A stretch of DNA of 64,000 bases from Saprospiraceae bacterium (GCA_028285545.1 JANQPA010000083.1:62001-126000), one strand, 5' to 3'. Positions 1 through 11,100 are shown, counted from the first letter of the stretch. The notes: a model not told the origin generated them from the sequence alone. Numbers and translations: made by a program.

Positions 1-1142
1 AATTGGACTCCTTCCTGATCTCCTCTATTCACTACTAATAGGTCCATATGTCCATCCCTATTGAAATCGACATAAGCTGTTCCATAACTTTGATGTTCAT
101 TGCTGACAGCACCACCTTTTTCAACTATTTCAAAGTTGAGATCTCCCATGTTTTTGTATAGTACATTACGGTAAGGAAACGGACTGAAGTCGAAGTCATT
201 CGCCACGTAAATGTCAATCCTTCCGTCATTATCGTAATCTAAAAAGTTAGCTCCCCATCCCATTCCTTTGTCCTCTACCTTGCATGATTCAGAAATGTTG
301 GAAAAGGTGCCATCCCTGTTATTTAATAGTAAAATATTTGCTCCAAGGTTTGCAATGTAAATATCCAGCCAACCGTCATTGTTAATATCTCCAACATCTA
401 CCCCCATTCCAAAACTTTGGGTATTCACACCTGCATCAGCGCCAACCTCCTTAAATCTTCCTTTTCCATCATTTTGATATAAAAAATTAGGCTGCATATT
501 ATCGTGAACCAGGTAAAGATCCTGGTCTCCATCTTTATCATAATCAAAGAAAATGCTGCCCATGGCGCTTCCTCTATCCAAAGCACCGGACCAGTTGGTA
601 ACTGTTCTAAAGGAAAGATTCTGCATATTCAACAGCATCATATTCTCTGACCCGAAATTAGAAATATAGATATCTAAGAAGCCATCGTTGTTAATGTCAG
701 CCATATTGACCGACTTTGGATGTGCTTTATTATAAATTTCAGCTGAAGAACTAATATCCTGGAATTTTTCATTCCCTAAGTTTAGGAATAATCGATCAGA
801 AGAACCCTTATTGCCTATGTAAAGATCCAACCAGCCATCATTATTGATGTCTCCCCAGACTGCAGTCCGAGTGTCTGTATTATCTGATAAAGCAAGTCCA
901 ATACTTTCGGCCATTTCGGTGAATGAACCATCACCGTTATTTCGGTATAGTTGATTCCTATTGTTAATAAAGCTGACATAAAAATCTTCAAAACCGTCAT
1001 TGTTAAAATCTCCAACTGCAATTCCTTCAGCACCACCTTTTACCTGAATACCTGCAATTTTGCTTACATCAGTAAAATTTGGTTGAGCCAAAATAGAATG
1101 AAGAGTCATTAAAAAGAGGAATATTTGCATAATGGTTTTCAT
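1..1142 (-). CDS. FG-GAP/VCBS repeat propeller protein, 3' end outside window
   Basis: The reading frame opens at an ATG at 1142 and runs without a stop to the left edge, so the C-terminus is missing. It begins with a signal peptide (MKTIMQIFLFLMTLHSILAQ). At least six FG-GAP/VCBS repeats follow, each with a calcium-loop type motif such as DFNNDGFEDF, DINNDGWLDLYI, DYDKDGDQDLYL and DYDNDGRIDIYV. The family forms a seven-bladed beta-propeller, often called CRTAC1-like, and usually ends in an ASPIC/UnbV domain that would lie outside the window. It is exported; a role in surface binding or adhesion is inferred. An intrinsic terminator separates it from the repeat protein upstream, so it probably has its own promoter, but no operator copy was seen in 1143-1233. 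Confidence 0.85.
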   Translation of the reverse strand, partial: MKTIMQIFLFLMTLHSILAQPNFTDVSKIAGIQVKGGAEGIAVGDFNNDGFEDFYVSFINNRNQLYRNNGDGSFTEMAESIGLALSDNTDTRTAVWGDINNDGWLDLYIGNKGSSDRLFLNLGNEKFQDISSSAEIYNKAHPKSVNMADINNDGFLDIYISNFGSENMMLLNMQNLSFRTVTNWSGALDRGSAMGSIFFDYDKDGDQDLYLVHDNMQPNFLYQNDGKGRFKEVGADAGVNTQSFGMGVDVGDINNDGWLDIYIANLGANILLLNNRDGTFSNISESCKVEDKGMGWGANFLDYDNDGRIDIYVANDFDFSPFPYRNVLYKNMGDLNFEIVEKGGAVSNEHQSYGTAYVDFNRDGHMDLLVVNRGDQEGVQ

Positions 1143-1233
1143 GACTTGTCATTTTATTTAATTCAAAAGTGTTTATGGAGATTAATCTTGAAGTAGCTTT
1201 CTGTGATTTTGGCAAAAAGCAAGGAAGAGGAGA

Positions 1234-1270
1234 TAAAAAAACTGCCCTGGAATTAGACCTCAGGACAGTT
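1234..1270 (-). terminator. intrinsic terminator after the four-repeat protein
   Basis: Read on the minus strand, ACTGTCCTG pairs with CAGGGCAGT across an 11-nt loop, with one mismatch, and is followed by seven T. It lies just past the stop codon at 1299 and is correctly oriented to end that transcript. Confidence 0.7.
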
Positions 1271-1298
1271 ATTAAATCGCTTGATGATTATTCTTAGT

Positions 1299-3476
1299 CT
1301 ATCTGTTTATGATCAATTTCTTACTTGCTACTTTTCCATCCTCCTGAACTCGGATAATGTGGAAACCAGCATTGAGTTCACTGATGTCCAGCCTATTTTC
1401 TCTAATGGTTCGTTGCAGGATTAGTTTTCCTGTTAGATCAAAAATCTGTACTTGTTTGGCCAAATTTTCAGGTGTATTGATGAATATTTCTTGTTTTGCT
1501 GGGTTAGGAAATACTTCTAAGCCATGTAACACTGGCTGGGAAGTGGAATTAATATTATCCACCACCTGAATAAAGATGTTCCAGAAAACGTCAAGCTGTA
1601 GTTCTGAAGGATAAGCCACTCTAACTTGAATGATATGGTTCGCTGGAGGGGCTGCCACATCTGTAGTATCATGAAAATCACCAAAGAAAGGAGCGTCTTC
1701 CGGGATGGTATAGTCAAAATCAATCATACCGTTGGCGGTACCTTCCCCCGTTCTTTTATTAAAAACCATTTGAGGAACCCCTTCATAATCGAGCCCTGAC
1801 CAATCAGCGGCATAGACATCATGAGTAATCCAAATAGAATCAGGTTGTAAAACATCATTTAGACCATACATTCCAATCACCTTAATGATTTCACCCCTTG
1901 TTAATTCTCTTGGAAAACCATCCCCAGCCATAATGTTGGTACTATCTGCAAAGGAAGTAATGGCAATGGGCCCACCACAGCTGGCTCCTTCACAAGGAGC
2001 TACCTCTACATCCGTAATTTCATCAGGAACGACTTGAATGAAGATGTTCCAGAAAACGTCAAGCTGTAATTCAGGCGCATAAGCTACTCGAACCTGAATA
2101 ATATGGTTCGCAGGAGGAGCTGCTTCATCATCTGCATCGTGAAAATCACCAAAGAAAGGGGCATCTTCGGGAATGGTATAGCCAAAATCAATCATACCGT
2201 TGGCAGTACCTTCGCCCGTTCTTTTATTAAAAACCATTTGAGGAACCCCTTCATAATCGAGCCCTGACCAGTCAGCGGCATAGACATCATGGGTAATCCA
2301 AACGGAATCAGGTTGTAGCACGTCATTTAGCCCATACTGCCCCAGGACTTTAATGATTTCGCCTCTCATTAATTGTCTGGGGAATCCATCGCCAGCCATA
2401 ATGTTGGTACTATCTGCAAAGGAAGTAATGGCAATGGGCCCACTACAACTGGCCCCTTCACAAGGAGCTACTTCTACATCAGTAATTTCGTTGGGAACCA
2501 CCTGGACAAAGATATTCCAAAATACATCGAGGTTTAACTCAGGCGCATAAGCTACTCGAACCTGGATAATATGGTTAGCAGGAGGAGCTGCTTCATCATC
2601 TGCATCGTGAAAATCACCAAAGAAAGGAGCATCTTCAGGAATGGTATAGCCAAAATCAATCATACCGTTGGCCATACCTTCACCTGTTCTTTTATTAAAA
2701 ACCATTTGACGAACTCCTTCATATTCAAGCCCTGACCAATCAGCGGCATAGACATCATGAGTAATCCAAATGGAATCTGGTTGTAGCACATCATTTAGTC
2801 CATACATACCCAAAACCTTAATGATTTCACCTCTCATTAATTGCCGAGGGAACCCATCTCCAGCCATAATGTTGGTGCTATCTGCAAAGGAAGTAATGGC
2901 AATAGGCCCACTACAACTGGCCCCTTCACAAGGAGCTACTTCTACATCAGTAATTTCTTTTGGAACAACTTTGATAAAGATATTCCAAAATACATCGAGG
3001 TTTAATTCAGAAGGATAGGCTATTCGAAGCTGAAGGATGTGATTAGCTATTGGGGCATCTGTATCGGTAGTATCATGGAAATCTCCGAAGAAAGGAGCAT
3101 CGTCTGGTATAACATACTTAAAATCAATGACCCCATCTACTGTTCCAACACCTGTCGCCTTATTTGCGATTATTTGAGGTACACCTTCATACTCTAGTCC
3201 TGACCAATCTGCAGCATAAACATCATGAGTCGCCCATAATGAATCGGGCGAAATTGCATCGTTTTCATAAATTCCGATTATATGCACCGTGTCTCCACGA
3301 TGAAATTCTCTAGGAAAGCCATCTCCAGCAGTTATGTTGGTACTATCTGCAAAGGATGTAATATCGATAGGGCCATCGCAACTAGCCCCTTCACAGTTGC
3401 CAACCTGAGCAGATAGCTGTGAAGTCATCAGAAAAACAATAAGAAAGGAAAGGAGTGTAAAGAAGTTTCTTTTCAT
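1299..3476 (-). CDS. secreted protein of four tandem ~156-residue repeats with T9SS sorting domain
   Basis: A signal peptide covers about residues 1-24. Four tandem repeats begin near residues 28, 183, 339 and 495, each opening with CEGASC and a GPI.ITSFADSTN segment and containing THDVYAADWSG and APFFGDFHD. Repeats 2 and 3 are nearly identical, and 4 is close to both; repeat 1 is the most diverged. The last ~80 residues (LEVFPNPAKQEIFI... to KLIINR) are a type A T9SS C-terminal sorting domain, so the protein is predicted to be secreted or anchored at the cell surface. I do not recognise the repeat as a named family. Paired cysteines (C.GASC) may form a disulfide in each unit. An operator of the agar-locus type precedes the gene, suggesting expression with the polysaccharide genes. 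Substrate binding is a guess. Confidence 0.85.
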   Translation of the reverse strand: MKRNFFTLLSFLIVFLMTSQLSAQVGNCEGASCDGPIDITSFADSTNITAGDGFPREFHRGDTVHIIGIYENDAISPDSLWATHDVYAADWSGLEYEGVPQIIANKATGVGTVDGVIDFKYVIPDDAPFFGDFHDTTDTDAPIANHILQLRIAYPSELNLDVFWNIFIKVVPKEITDVEVAPCEGASCSGPIAITSFADSTNIMAGDGFPRQLMRGEIIKVLGMYGLNDVLQPDSIWITHDVYAADWSGLEYEGVRQMVFNKRTGEGMANGMIDFGYTIPEDAPFFGDFHDADDEAAPPANHIIQVRVAYAPELNLDVFWNIFVQVVPNEITDVEVAPCEGASCSGPIAITSFADSTNIMAGDGFPRQLMRGEIIKVLGQYGLNDVLQPDSVWITHDVYAADWSGLDYEGVPQMVFNKRTGEGTANGMIDFGYTIPEDAPFFGDFHDADDEAAPPANHIIQVRVAYAPELQLDVFWNIFIQVVPDEITDVEVAPCEGASCGGPIAITSFADSTNIMAGDGFPRELTRGEIIKVIGMYGLNDVLQPDSIWITHDVYAADWSGLDYEGVPQMVFNKRTGEGTANGMIDFDYTIPEDAPFFGDFHDTTDVAAPPANHIIQVRVAYPSELQLDVFWNIFIQVVDNINSTSQPVLHGLEVFPNPAKQEIFINTPENLAKQVQIFDLTGKLILQRTIRENRLDISELNAGFHIIRVQEDGKVASKKLIINR

Positions 3477-3526
3477 AATACTATGTTTTTTTCACTAATA
3501 TTTTTTCATCAATAAATTTTGCCAAA

Positions 3527-3584
3527 TAAATATTGGTAGAATTCACTGAAAAACAGGGAAACTAGACTGGACAAAAACTGAACA
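3527..3584 (-). promoter_or_regulatory. direct-repeat operator (site A) and -7-like box for the four-repeat gene
   Basis: The minus strand of 3566-3584 reads TGTTCAGTTTTTGTCCAGT, which is exactly the consensus of the locus motif (half-sites TGTTCAG and TGTCCAG with an 11-bp period). A weak -7-like box AATATTTA (3534-3527) begins 31 nt after it. The start codon at 3476 is 51 nt further on. Confidence 0.6.
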
Positions 3585-3645
3585 TCTTTGATTTTAGCGA
3601 AGAATCTTTCCTCTTCTTTTTCCAGATTTTTGACCTTTAATCAGA

Positions 3646-3675
3646 TTGGTAGACTATTTATTAAGGTAAACTTTG
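3646..3675 (+). promoter_or_regulatory. possible promoter of the haloperoxidase fusion gene
   Basis: TTG at 3646 is followed after 18-19 nt by (T)AAACTTTG ending at 3675, close to the Bacteroidota TTG-N19-TAnnTTTG pattern. If real, transcription would start after the ATG at 3680, which favours the ATG at 3704 as the true start. Confidence 0.35.
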
Positions 3676-3703
3676 AATCATGGCCGCAACAAATAATCAG
3701 AAT

Positions 3704-6700
3704 ATGGTTTGGAAGGGATTTAAACTTATAAATACCTTATTATTTCTTGTTTTTGTTAGTCCTTCCTTCGCTCAAAAGTTTACTCGAATAGAGAACCAAG
3801 CAAATTTTAATGACTTAAGAAATACGATGGGAGTGGCCGTCGCAGATTTCGACAGAGATAATGATCTTGACCTTTTTATTGTAGGTAAATCAGATTTTTC
3901 ACCAATCGAGCCAACTACCTGGAGCCGACTATTTAGGAATAATAATGATGGAACTTTTGAGGATGTTACAATCGCAGCTGGTTTCCACAATTTGCATAAT
4001 TATGATATTAAAGATCCGGGCTGGGAATACGGAGTAAAGATGGGAGCTTCTTGGGGAGATTATAATAATGATGGATTCCCTGACCTATTTTTGACGAATT
4101 ATCGCAGTATACAGCTGTTCCAAAATCAGAAAGACGGAACTTTTAAGGAAGTAACTAAAAGTGCAGGCTTCCCGGTAGAAGACGATTGTTATAATACTTC
4201 GGCTTTGTGGTGGGATTTCAACAAGGATGGTTTTCTGGATATTTACATTTCAAAATGGGGTGGATGTGAGAGCAATCGCTTTTATGAAAATAATAGCGAT
4301 GGAACATTTACCGAAAAAACAGAAGAGTTAAACATAGGAGGACTGCAAGAATGGACCTGGATGACGGTCCCCTTAGATGCCAATCACGATGGAAGATGGG
4401 ATCTTTATTTGGCCAACGATTTCACAGAAAATGAATTGTTAATTCAAGATTCTAATGGTGTTTTCTCAAACAAAGCCTTACAATATCTGGCCAATTATAA
4501 AGGGAATGATATGGGTATTGCCCTTGGAGACTATGATAATGATGGCGCTTTTGATATCTATATAACCAACATTGGGGAAAATAGATTGCTTAGTCCAACG
4601 GGTAATAACACTTATGAAAATGTTGCCGATTCAAAAAATGTGTTAGATGCTTTTTGGGCATGGGATACTCAATTTGCAGATTTTGATCATGATGGAGATG
4701 AAGATCTTTTCGTGTCAAATGGTTACCAAAGCGATTTCGTTTTTTATCCTTCCAAAAAGGATAATTTTCTATTCAAAAATCTGCAAAGCGAAGGACAAAA
4801 CACTTTTGAAGATTGGTCAGAACAAGCTCAGGTGAAAGATTTTTCAAGTAGCATGAGCATGCGTGCCTTTGACTATGATTTAGATGGAGATTTAGATATC
4901 ATGGTTTCAAATATGGATAATTCACCATTTTTTTATGAAAATAATAGTAGTGAAAGTGAAGGCTTAAGCCAAAACAATTGGGCTAATATCCAATTAGAAG
5001 GAACGGTTTCCAATCGGGACGGCCTGGGTAGTCATTTGAAACTTTATAGTAATAACAATACCCAGCATCGATTGTATAATGGTGCGGGCTTGCTTTCTCA
5101 AAGCCTTTCAGCGGTACATTTTGGCTTGGGAAATGCCCCTATTATAGATAGTTTAGAAATTACCTGGGATTCAGGAATCACCGAAAAATTTTATGCACTG
5201 CCAGTGAATGAATACATCAAAATCAAAGAACAAGAAGGCTATTCGGTACAGGACATCAGACATAATAAGATATATGGTTGTACAGATCCTCAATCCTGTA
5301 ATTTCAATCCCTTGGCAACGGTGAACGACGGCTCATGTTCTTATTGGCCTCCCGCCCAAATTATAGGAAACAATCAGTCAGGATATCTGAATACTGAGAT
5401 TTATTCCTATCCTGAAAATGAAGGCAGTTCTTATCATTGGAACGTGGAACATGGCGAAATACTTTCTGGTCAGGGTAGCCCAACGGTTACAGTGAAGTGG
5501 GAATTAGAAAATCAGGGACAAATATCAGTAAGGGAGATCAATACTTGTGCAAGTGATGTTGTAAATCTTGAAGTATCGTTATCTTTTGATAAAATGAATG
5601 GTCAGCAATCCATCGCCCGGCTTTGGAATGAGGCCCTACTATATGCCATCCGAAAAGACTATGCTCGACCTACCGTTCATGCTCGCAACCTTTTTCATGC
5701 CAGTGTAGCCATGTACGATTCCTGGGCGGTATATGACGAGGAAGCAAGAACCTATTTATTAGGTAAAAATGTTCATGGTTATGAAAGTCAATTTTCGGAT
5801 TTTCCCTCTAATGAACCAATAGAAGAAGCCAGAAGAAAAACCTTGAGTTATGCCGCTTTTAGGCTTTTGACCTATCGTTTTTCCAAATCCCCAGGAGTGG
5901 AAAAATCTAATACACTTTTTGAGCGGTTGATGATGGAGTTGGGTTATGATACTGGTATTCAATCAGCTGATTATTCTACAGGTGATCCTGCAGCCCTTGG
6001 GAATTTTATAGCTCAAACCATTATAAACTTTGGAAATCAGGACGGTTCCAATGAATTAGGGGAATATGGAAATTTGCATTATAAAGCTCTAAATCCACCT
6101 TTAGTTACTAATCATAGCGGGAATCCGTCCATTCGTGATCCAAACCGATGGCAGCCATTAGCACTGGAAACGTTTATTGATCAATCTGGAAATTTTATTG
6201 AAGGTTCAACCCCTGATTTTTTGAGCCCAGAATGGGGAAAAGTAGTGCCTTTTTCTTTACAAAATGATTCAAAGGATAATTTGGAGCGAGGAGAGGGAAC
6301 TTATCATGTTTATCATAATCCTGGGGCACCTCCTTTTTTAGATACCCTTCTTCAAAATGAAGGTAATGAGCAATATCAATGGGGATTTTCATTAGTATCT
6401 ATTTGGGGGGCTCATTTATCACCCTATGATGGGGTGTTGTGGGATATTTCTCCAAAATCAATAGGGAATATTTCACTTAATGAATTTCCAAGTGATTTTT
6501 CTCAATATCCAGATTTTTACAAAAAAATTGAAGGAGGAGATATCAGCAAAGGGCGTTCAGTAAATCCTAAAACAGGAAACCCTTATGCTGAACAAATAGT
6601 ACCCAGGGGAGATTATACTCGTGTACTTGCAGAATTCTGGGCGGATGGACCTGATTCCGAGACCCCACCCGGACATTGGTTTGTTATTCTAAATACAGTA

Positions 6701-7726
6701 AGCGACAGTGAATTATTAGAGAAACGTTTAGGAGGTGAGGGGGCTGAAATGTCCAATTTGGAATGGGATGTTAAATCCTATTTTATACTTGGAGGTGCCA
6801 TGCATGATGCGGCCATTGCGGCTTGGAGCATCAAAGGATGGTATGATTATATTCGACCAATTTCTGCCATTCGATATATGGCGGGAAAGGGACAAAGTTC
6901 CGATCCCCTTTTACCCAGCTACCATATCGCTGGGATTCCGCTTGAGGAGGGTTATGTGGAGCTTGTTGAGGAAGGAGACGAATTAGCAGGACCTGATAAT
7001 GAGCATGTAGGCAAAATTAAGGTATATACCTGGAGAGGTCATAATTATTTAATCAATCCAGAAACAGATGAAGCGGGAGTGGGGTGGATTTTAGCTGAAA
7101 ACTGGATGCCTTATCAAAGGCCTTCATTTGTAACGCCTCCTTTTGCTGGTTACGTATCAGGACACTCTACCTTTTCCAGAGCGGCAGCGGAAGTTATGAC
7201 TCTTTTAACCGGAGATGAATTTTTTCCAGGTGGGATAGGTGAATTCATCGCATATAAAAATGAATTTTTGGTTTTTGAGGAAGGCCCAAGTGTAGATGTA
7301 AAATTACAATGGGCAACTTATCGAGATGCATCTGATCAATGTAGCTTATCCAGAATATGGGGAGGTATACACCCTCCTGCAGATGATATTCCAGGTAGGC
7401 GAATTGGGGAAAAAATAGGTAGAGAGACCTTTTCGTTTGCTGTTCCCTATTTTTCCTCTATAACGACTTCAACTAATGATAATTCTAATCTCCAATCTTC
7501 ATTGATTTATCCTAATCCTGCTTCTCCTATGGAGGTAATAAATTTGACCAATACTACTTCTCAGGTGGAGGTGAAAATTTATAACATACAAGGCCAGGAA
7601 ATTCCCCTAATTAAGCAAAGGTTTAATCCTAATTTAAACACTACCAGTTTGGAGATTCCTAATATTAATCCTGGTGTGTATATTGTTTCTTCAAAAAACA
7701 AGACTTGGAAACTGGTCATTCTATAA
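3704..7726 (+). CDS. FG-GAP/ASPIC propeller fused to vanadium-dependent haloperoxidase-like domain, T9SS cargo
   Basis: I chose the ATG at 3704 because it starts a clean signal peptide (MVWKGFKLINTLLFLVFVSP); an in-frame ATG also exists at 3680. In order the 1340 residues hold FG-GAP/VCBS repeats (~30-420), an ASPIC/UnbV domain (~423-512), a short Cys-rich GCTDPQSCNFNP...DGSC motif (~523-545), a PKD-like domain (~549-628), and a PAP2/vanadium haloperoxidase-like domain (~633-1249). The last has the vanadate-site signature SGH (S1152-G1153-H1154) and R1217-x5-H1223 in RIWGGIHPPADD. The lysine usually seen seven residues before the first vanadate-site arginine (R1139 here) is not obvious; that position is Glu1132. 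A T9SS type A domain ends the protein. Family knowledge suggests halide oxidation by H2O2 or phosphatase activity at the cell surface; which one is not decidable here. Confidence 0.8.
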   Translation: MVWKGFKLINTLLFLVFVSPSFAQKFTRIENQANFNDLRNTMGVAVADFDRDNDLDLFIVGKSDFSPIEPTTWSRLFRNNNDGTFEDVTIAAGFHNLHNYDIKDPGWEYGVKMGASWGDYNNDGFPDLFLTNYRSIQLFQNQKDGTFKEVTKSAGFPVEDDCYNTSALWWDFNKDGFLDIYISKWGGCESNRFYENNSDGTFTEKTEELNIGGLQEWTWMTVPLDANHDGRWDLYLANDFTENELLIQDSNGVFSNKALQYLANYKGNDMGIALGDYDNDGAFDIYITNIGENRLLSPTGNNTYENVADSKNVLDAFWAWDTQFADFDHDGDEDLFVSNGYQSDFVFYPSKKDNFLFKNLQSEGQNTFEDWSEQAQVKDFSSSMSMRAFDYDLDGDLDIMVSNMDNSPFFYENNSSESEGLSQNNWANIQLEGTVSNRDGLGSHLKLYSNNNTQHRLYNGAGLLSQSLSAVHFGLGNAPIIDSLEITWDSGITEKFYALPVNEYIKIKEQEGYSVQDIRHNKIYGCTDPQSCNFNPLATVNDGSCSYWPPAQIIGNNQSGYLNTEIYSYPENEGSSYHWNVEHGEILSGQGSPTVTVKWELENQGQISVREINTCASDVVNLEVSLSFDKMNGQQSIARLWNEALLYAIRKDYARPTVHARNLFHASVAMYDSWAVYDEEARTYLLGKNVHGYESQFSDFPSNEPIEEARRKTLSYAAFRLLTYRFSKSPGVEKSNTLFERLMMELGYDTGIQSADYSTGDPAALGNFIAQTIINFGNQDGSNELGEYGNLHYKALNPPLVTNHSGNPSIRDPNRWQPLALETFIDQSGNFIEGSTPDFLSPEWGKVVPFSLQNDSKDNLERGEGTYHVYHNPGAPPFLDTLLQNEGNEQYQWGFSLVSIWGAHLSPYDGVLWDISPKSIGNISLNEFPSDFSQYPDFYKKIEGGDISKGRSVNPKTGNPYAEQIVPRGDYTRVLAEFWADGPDSETPPGHWFVILNTVSDSELLEKRLGGEGAEMSNLEWDVKSYFILGGAMHDAAIAAWSIKGWYDYIRPISAIRYMAGKGQSSDPLLPSYHIAGIPLEEGYVELVEEGDELAGPDNEHVGKIKVYTWRGHNYLINPETDEAGVGWILAENWMPYQRPSFVTPPFAGYVSGHSTFSRAAAEVMTLLTGDEFFPGGIGEFIAYKNEFLVFEEGPSVDVKLQWATYRDASDQCSLSRIWGGIHPPADDIPGRRIGEKIGRETFSFAVPYFSSITTSTNDNSNLQSSLIYPNPASPMEVINLTNTTSQVEVKIYNIQGQEIPLIKQRFNPNLNTTSLEIPNINPGVYIVSSKNKTWKLVIL

Positions 7727-8033
7727 TTTTTTTTGACCCTATTTATTTGACCTTATGTTCAGATGTAGTTGAGTTTTATTACCCGATATGATTAGTGGAA
7801 ATGGTTTTCCAAATATTCTTTTTTAGTAGGATTTATTGAAGCGAATCTTTAAGCAGAACTATCTGTTTTTTGTATAAAAGGCCCATAAATACAGGATTAT
7901 TAGCTATTTAATGCTTAAAAAAGAAAAGAAAAATAGGTCTAAGCATATATCTATAAAATTAAGATTCGGTTTTATCATATAGGCTGTCCTTAATTAGTGT
8001 CGGATTTTAGCAAATATTCACGCTTATCAATCT

Positions 8034-8091
8034 TGTCTAGTTTTTGTCTATATCAAATTTTCCTGGAAACATCCATTTCTATGTAATTTTT
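8034..8091 (+). promoter_or_regulatory. direct-repeat operator (site F) and -7 box for susC
   Basis: TGTCTAGTTTTTGTCTATA (8034-8052) matches 14 of 19 consensus positions. TAATTTTT at 8084-8091 starts 31 nt later and fits TAnnTTTG at five of six positions; susC starts 36 nt beyond. The rest of the 400-bp gap 7727-8126 shows only AT-rich DNA and no gene. Confidence 0.5.
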
Positions 8092-8126
8092 GATTCGTTT
8101 TATTACTCCAATAAATAATCAATAGT

Positions 8127-11100
8127 ATGTTTTTCAACTTTTATACTAAAACGATAACAAGATGCTTAATGATGGCAGGTATGCTATTTTTTAGCCTTAG
8201 TTATAGTTACAGTCAGAATTTAACCATTCAGGGGATTGTAACAGGAGATAATGAGCCTCTTATCGGAGCCACTGTTTTGATAAAAGGAACAGGCAATGGG
8301 ACTCAAACAGATTTTAATGGGGCCTATGAAATTTCGGCAAATTCCGGTGATACTCTGGTATTCAGTTACATTGGATTTATTACTAATGAAATACCAATTA
8401 CAGACCAAACTTCAATCGATGTGGCATTAGGACTTAATGTCAATGCTTTAGAAGAGGTAGTGGTGGTTGGATACGGAACACAGCGCAAGAAAGAAATTAC
8501 AGGAGCTGTGGCCAATGTAGGAGAGGATGTGATAACCAGAACAGCCACCCCTGATCTGGGTACTGCCCTTCAGGGAATGGTTGCTGGTGTGAATGTGCAA
8601 GCCGGTAGTGGAAGACCTGGCGAAGCAGCCAATGTTCAAATTAGAGGATTAGGATCAATTAACTCCAATGCTTTGGGGCCACTTTACGTGGTGGATGGAA
8701 TACCCTATGAAAGCAATCCTAACATTGCACCTGAACAAATCAAATCCATCGATATCTTAAAAGATGGAGCAGCAGCCTCTATTTATGGTACAAGGGCTTC
8801 AAATGGTGTTATTTTGATTACTACCAAAAGAGGGGAGGTAGGCCAAATGAAGATTGACTTCAATGCTTATGGTGGAATTCAGAATATTACTTCAGGCACT
8901 CCTTTAATGAATGCTCGTCAACAAATGTATACAGAGGAGCAAAGACTTGAAGCCTTGGGACGAGATCCTTTAATCTTCATTTTTAATAGAAGAGCCTTAC
9001 AGTATGATTCAGATTTTGTTGGAGATGTTCAAAACGATAATGCGGTAATTCAGAATTACAATTTAAATGTTTCAGGAGGGATAGAAAACTTGACCTTAAA
9101 TTTTAATTCTACTTATTTTAATCAAGATGGGGTTCTGATCAATTCTGGGTTTGATCGATTAACTAATAGAATTACGGGTGAATACAACAAGGGTAAGTTT
9201 AGAGCTTTTGCCACTGTCAGCTTTACAGAAGAAAACAGAGAGCAAGAGCCATTCGCTTTATATGAGTATGCCATCGTTCAGGTACCCTGGCAGCCGCCAT
9301 TAAGTGGAATTGAAACAGTTGGTGAAAACAGCGTATCCATCCCCGTTAGAAATGCCATTCAATATAGTTTTTTGTCCTCCCAATTAGAAAATATCGATGA
9401 AAGAAAGGTCAATAGTACAAATATTGCTCTGAACCTTGAATACGAACTTCTTAAAGGTTTAAAATATCGAGTAAACCTGGGAAGGAATTCATGGGATTAT
9501 CGCCGAAAATTTTTCCGTCCTCAATACCTGGTTTTTAATGATGATGGATCTGAAAACCCAACTGCCTCTACAGAGCAAGCTCAGCTGAATGAAGATTTCA
9601 TATTTACTACAAGAGAGGTATTTGAAAACGTTTTAAATTATAGTACGAACTTTGGAAAACACAACCTTGGGCTTACTGCTGTAGTTTCTTTCGAGGAGTT
9701 TAATTCCAAAACACTTGGTGCTGGTGTTATATATGCTGAAAACTCCAGCAATGATTTGCAAACCTTGGGTTCAGGAAGTCAGGCAACTACTCCTACCAGT
9801 ATAGACGAAAAACGAACCCTTTCAGGTAAAATGTTTAGAGTTCAGTATAATTATGATGACAGGTATTTGTTCTCAGCTAGTATCAGAAGAGATGGGTCTT
9901 CCAAATTTTCTGAAGATAATCGATACGGAAATTTTCTAGGCTTTTCTGGTGGTTGGAATATTCATGAGGAAAACTTCTTCAACAGCGATAAAATTGATGG
10001 ATTAAAACTGAGAGCCAGCTGGGCCGAAGTTGGTAACCAGGATATTGCCTCCTATGCCTTTACCCCAGTCATTGAAAGTGGTATTAATTATCCTTTTGGC
10101 CCGAATGAAGAGCTGGATTTTGGCTTGATACAAAGACGATACGTAGATCCACAAATTAAATGGGAGACCACCGTCACCAGGAACATTGGGATAGACTTAA
10201 ATATGTTTAATAATCGATTGAATTTTACGGCTGATTACTATTTTAATGAAAAGGAAGACATGTTGTTACAAGAAAGATTGCCCGCCTCTGCTGGTGTCTA
10301 CCACCCAAGAGCTGCGGGAGTTTATGATGTCAAGGTCACCAATGCGGGTGATATGACCAATAAAGGGATTGAACTTTCTTTGAATTACCGAAATAGAGCA
10401 GCAAGTGGATTAAAATATAGTATTACCTCAACATTTACCCGCAATGTAAATGAAGTAACCGACCTGAATGGAGTGGCAAGAGGCTATGCTAATGGCCGCC
10501 CAATCGTTTCTTTGGGTGAAAATGTAGATTTCACCACTTATTTAGCGGAGGGCTATGAAGCTGGGGCATTCTTTTTGGTCCAAAGTGCTGGGGTCATCAA
10601 AACTCAGGAGCAATTGGACTCCTATAAAGCAATTGATGCCAGTGCTCAATTAGGAGATATGATGTATGTTGATCAGAATGGTGATGGTGTGATCAATGAT
10701 GCTGATCGGATATATGCCGGATCAGGACAGCCAGAATTTGAATCAGGGCTTGGGATTAATCTGGAATACAAAAACTTCGACTTCTTTGTGCAGGGCTATT
10801 TTTCCTACGGTGCGGAAATTTATAATGGTGCAGAATTATATGCTTATGGGGCTGGAAGACATTTAGATTTGTACCACATGTGGTCTCCACAAAACCCTAA
10901 TTCAGATATTCCTACTGATCGTCAAAATGCATTTCATAATAACGTTAGGGCACGTTCCGACTTCTTCGTTGAAGATGGAACCTATTTAAGAATTAGAAAT
11001 ATCAATCTTGGCTATTCCATTCCAGGTGTCGATAAATGGGGAATTGATAGATTCAGAATTTACCTTTCAGCTTTGAATCCTTTCACCTTTACGAATTACG

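Noticed and set aside
815..1036. Separate 73-residue minus-strand gene
   Set aside because: It overlaps the open FG-GAP frame that runs from 1142 to the edge, with its propeller motifs in the other frame.
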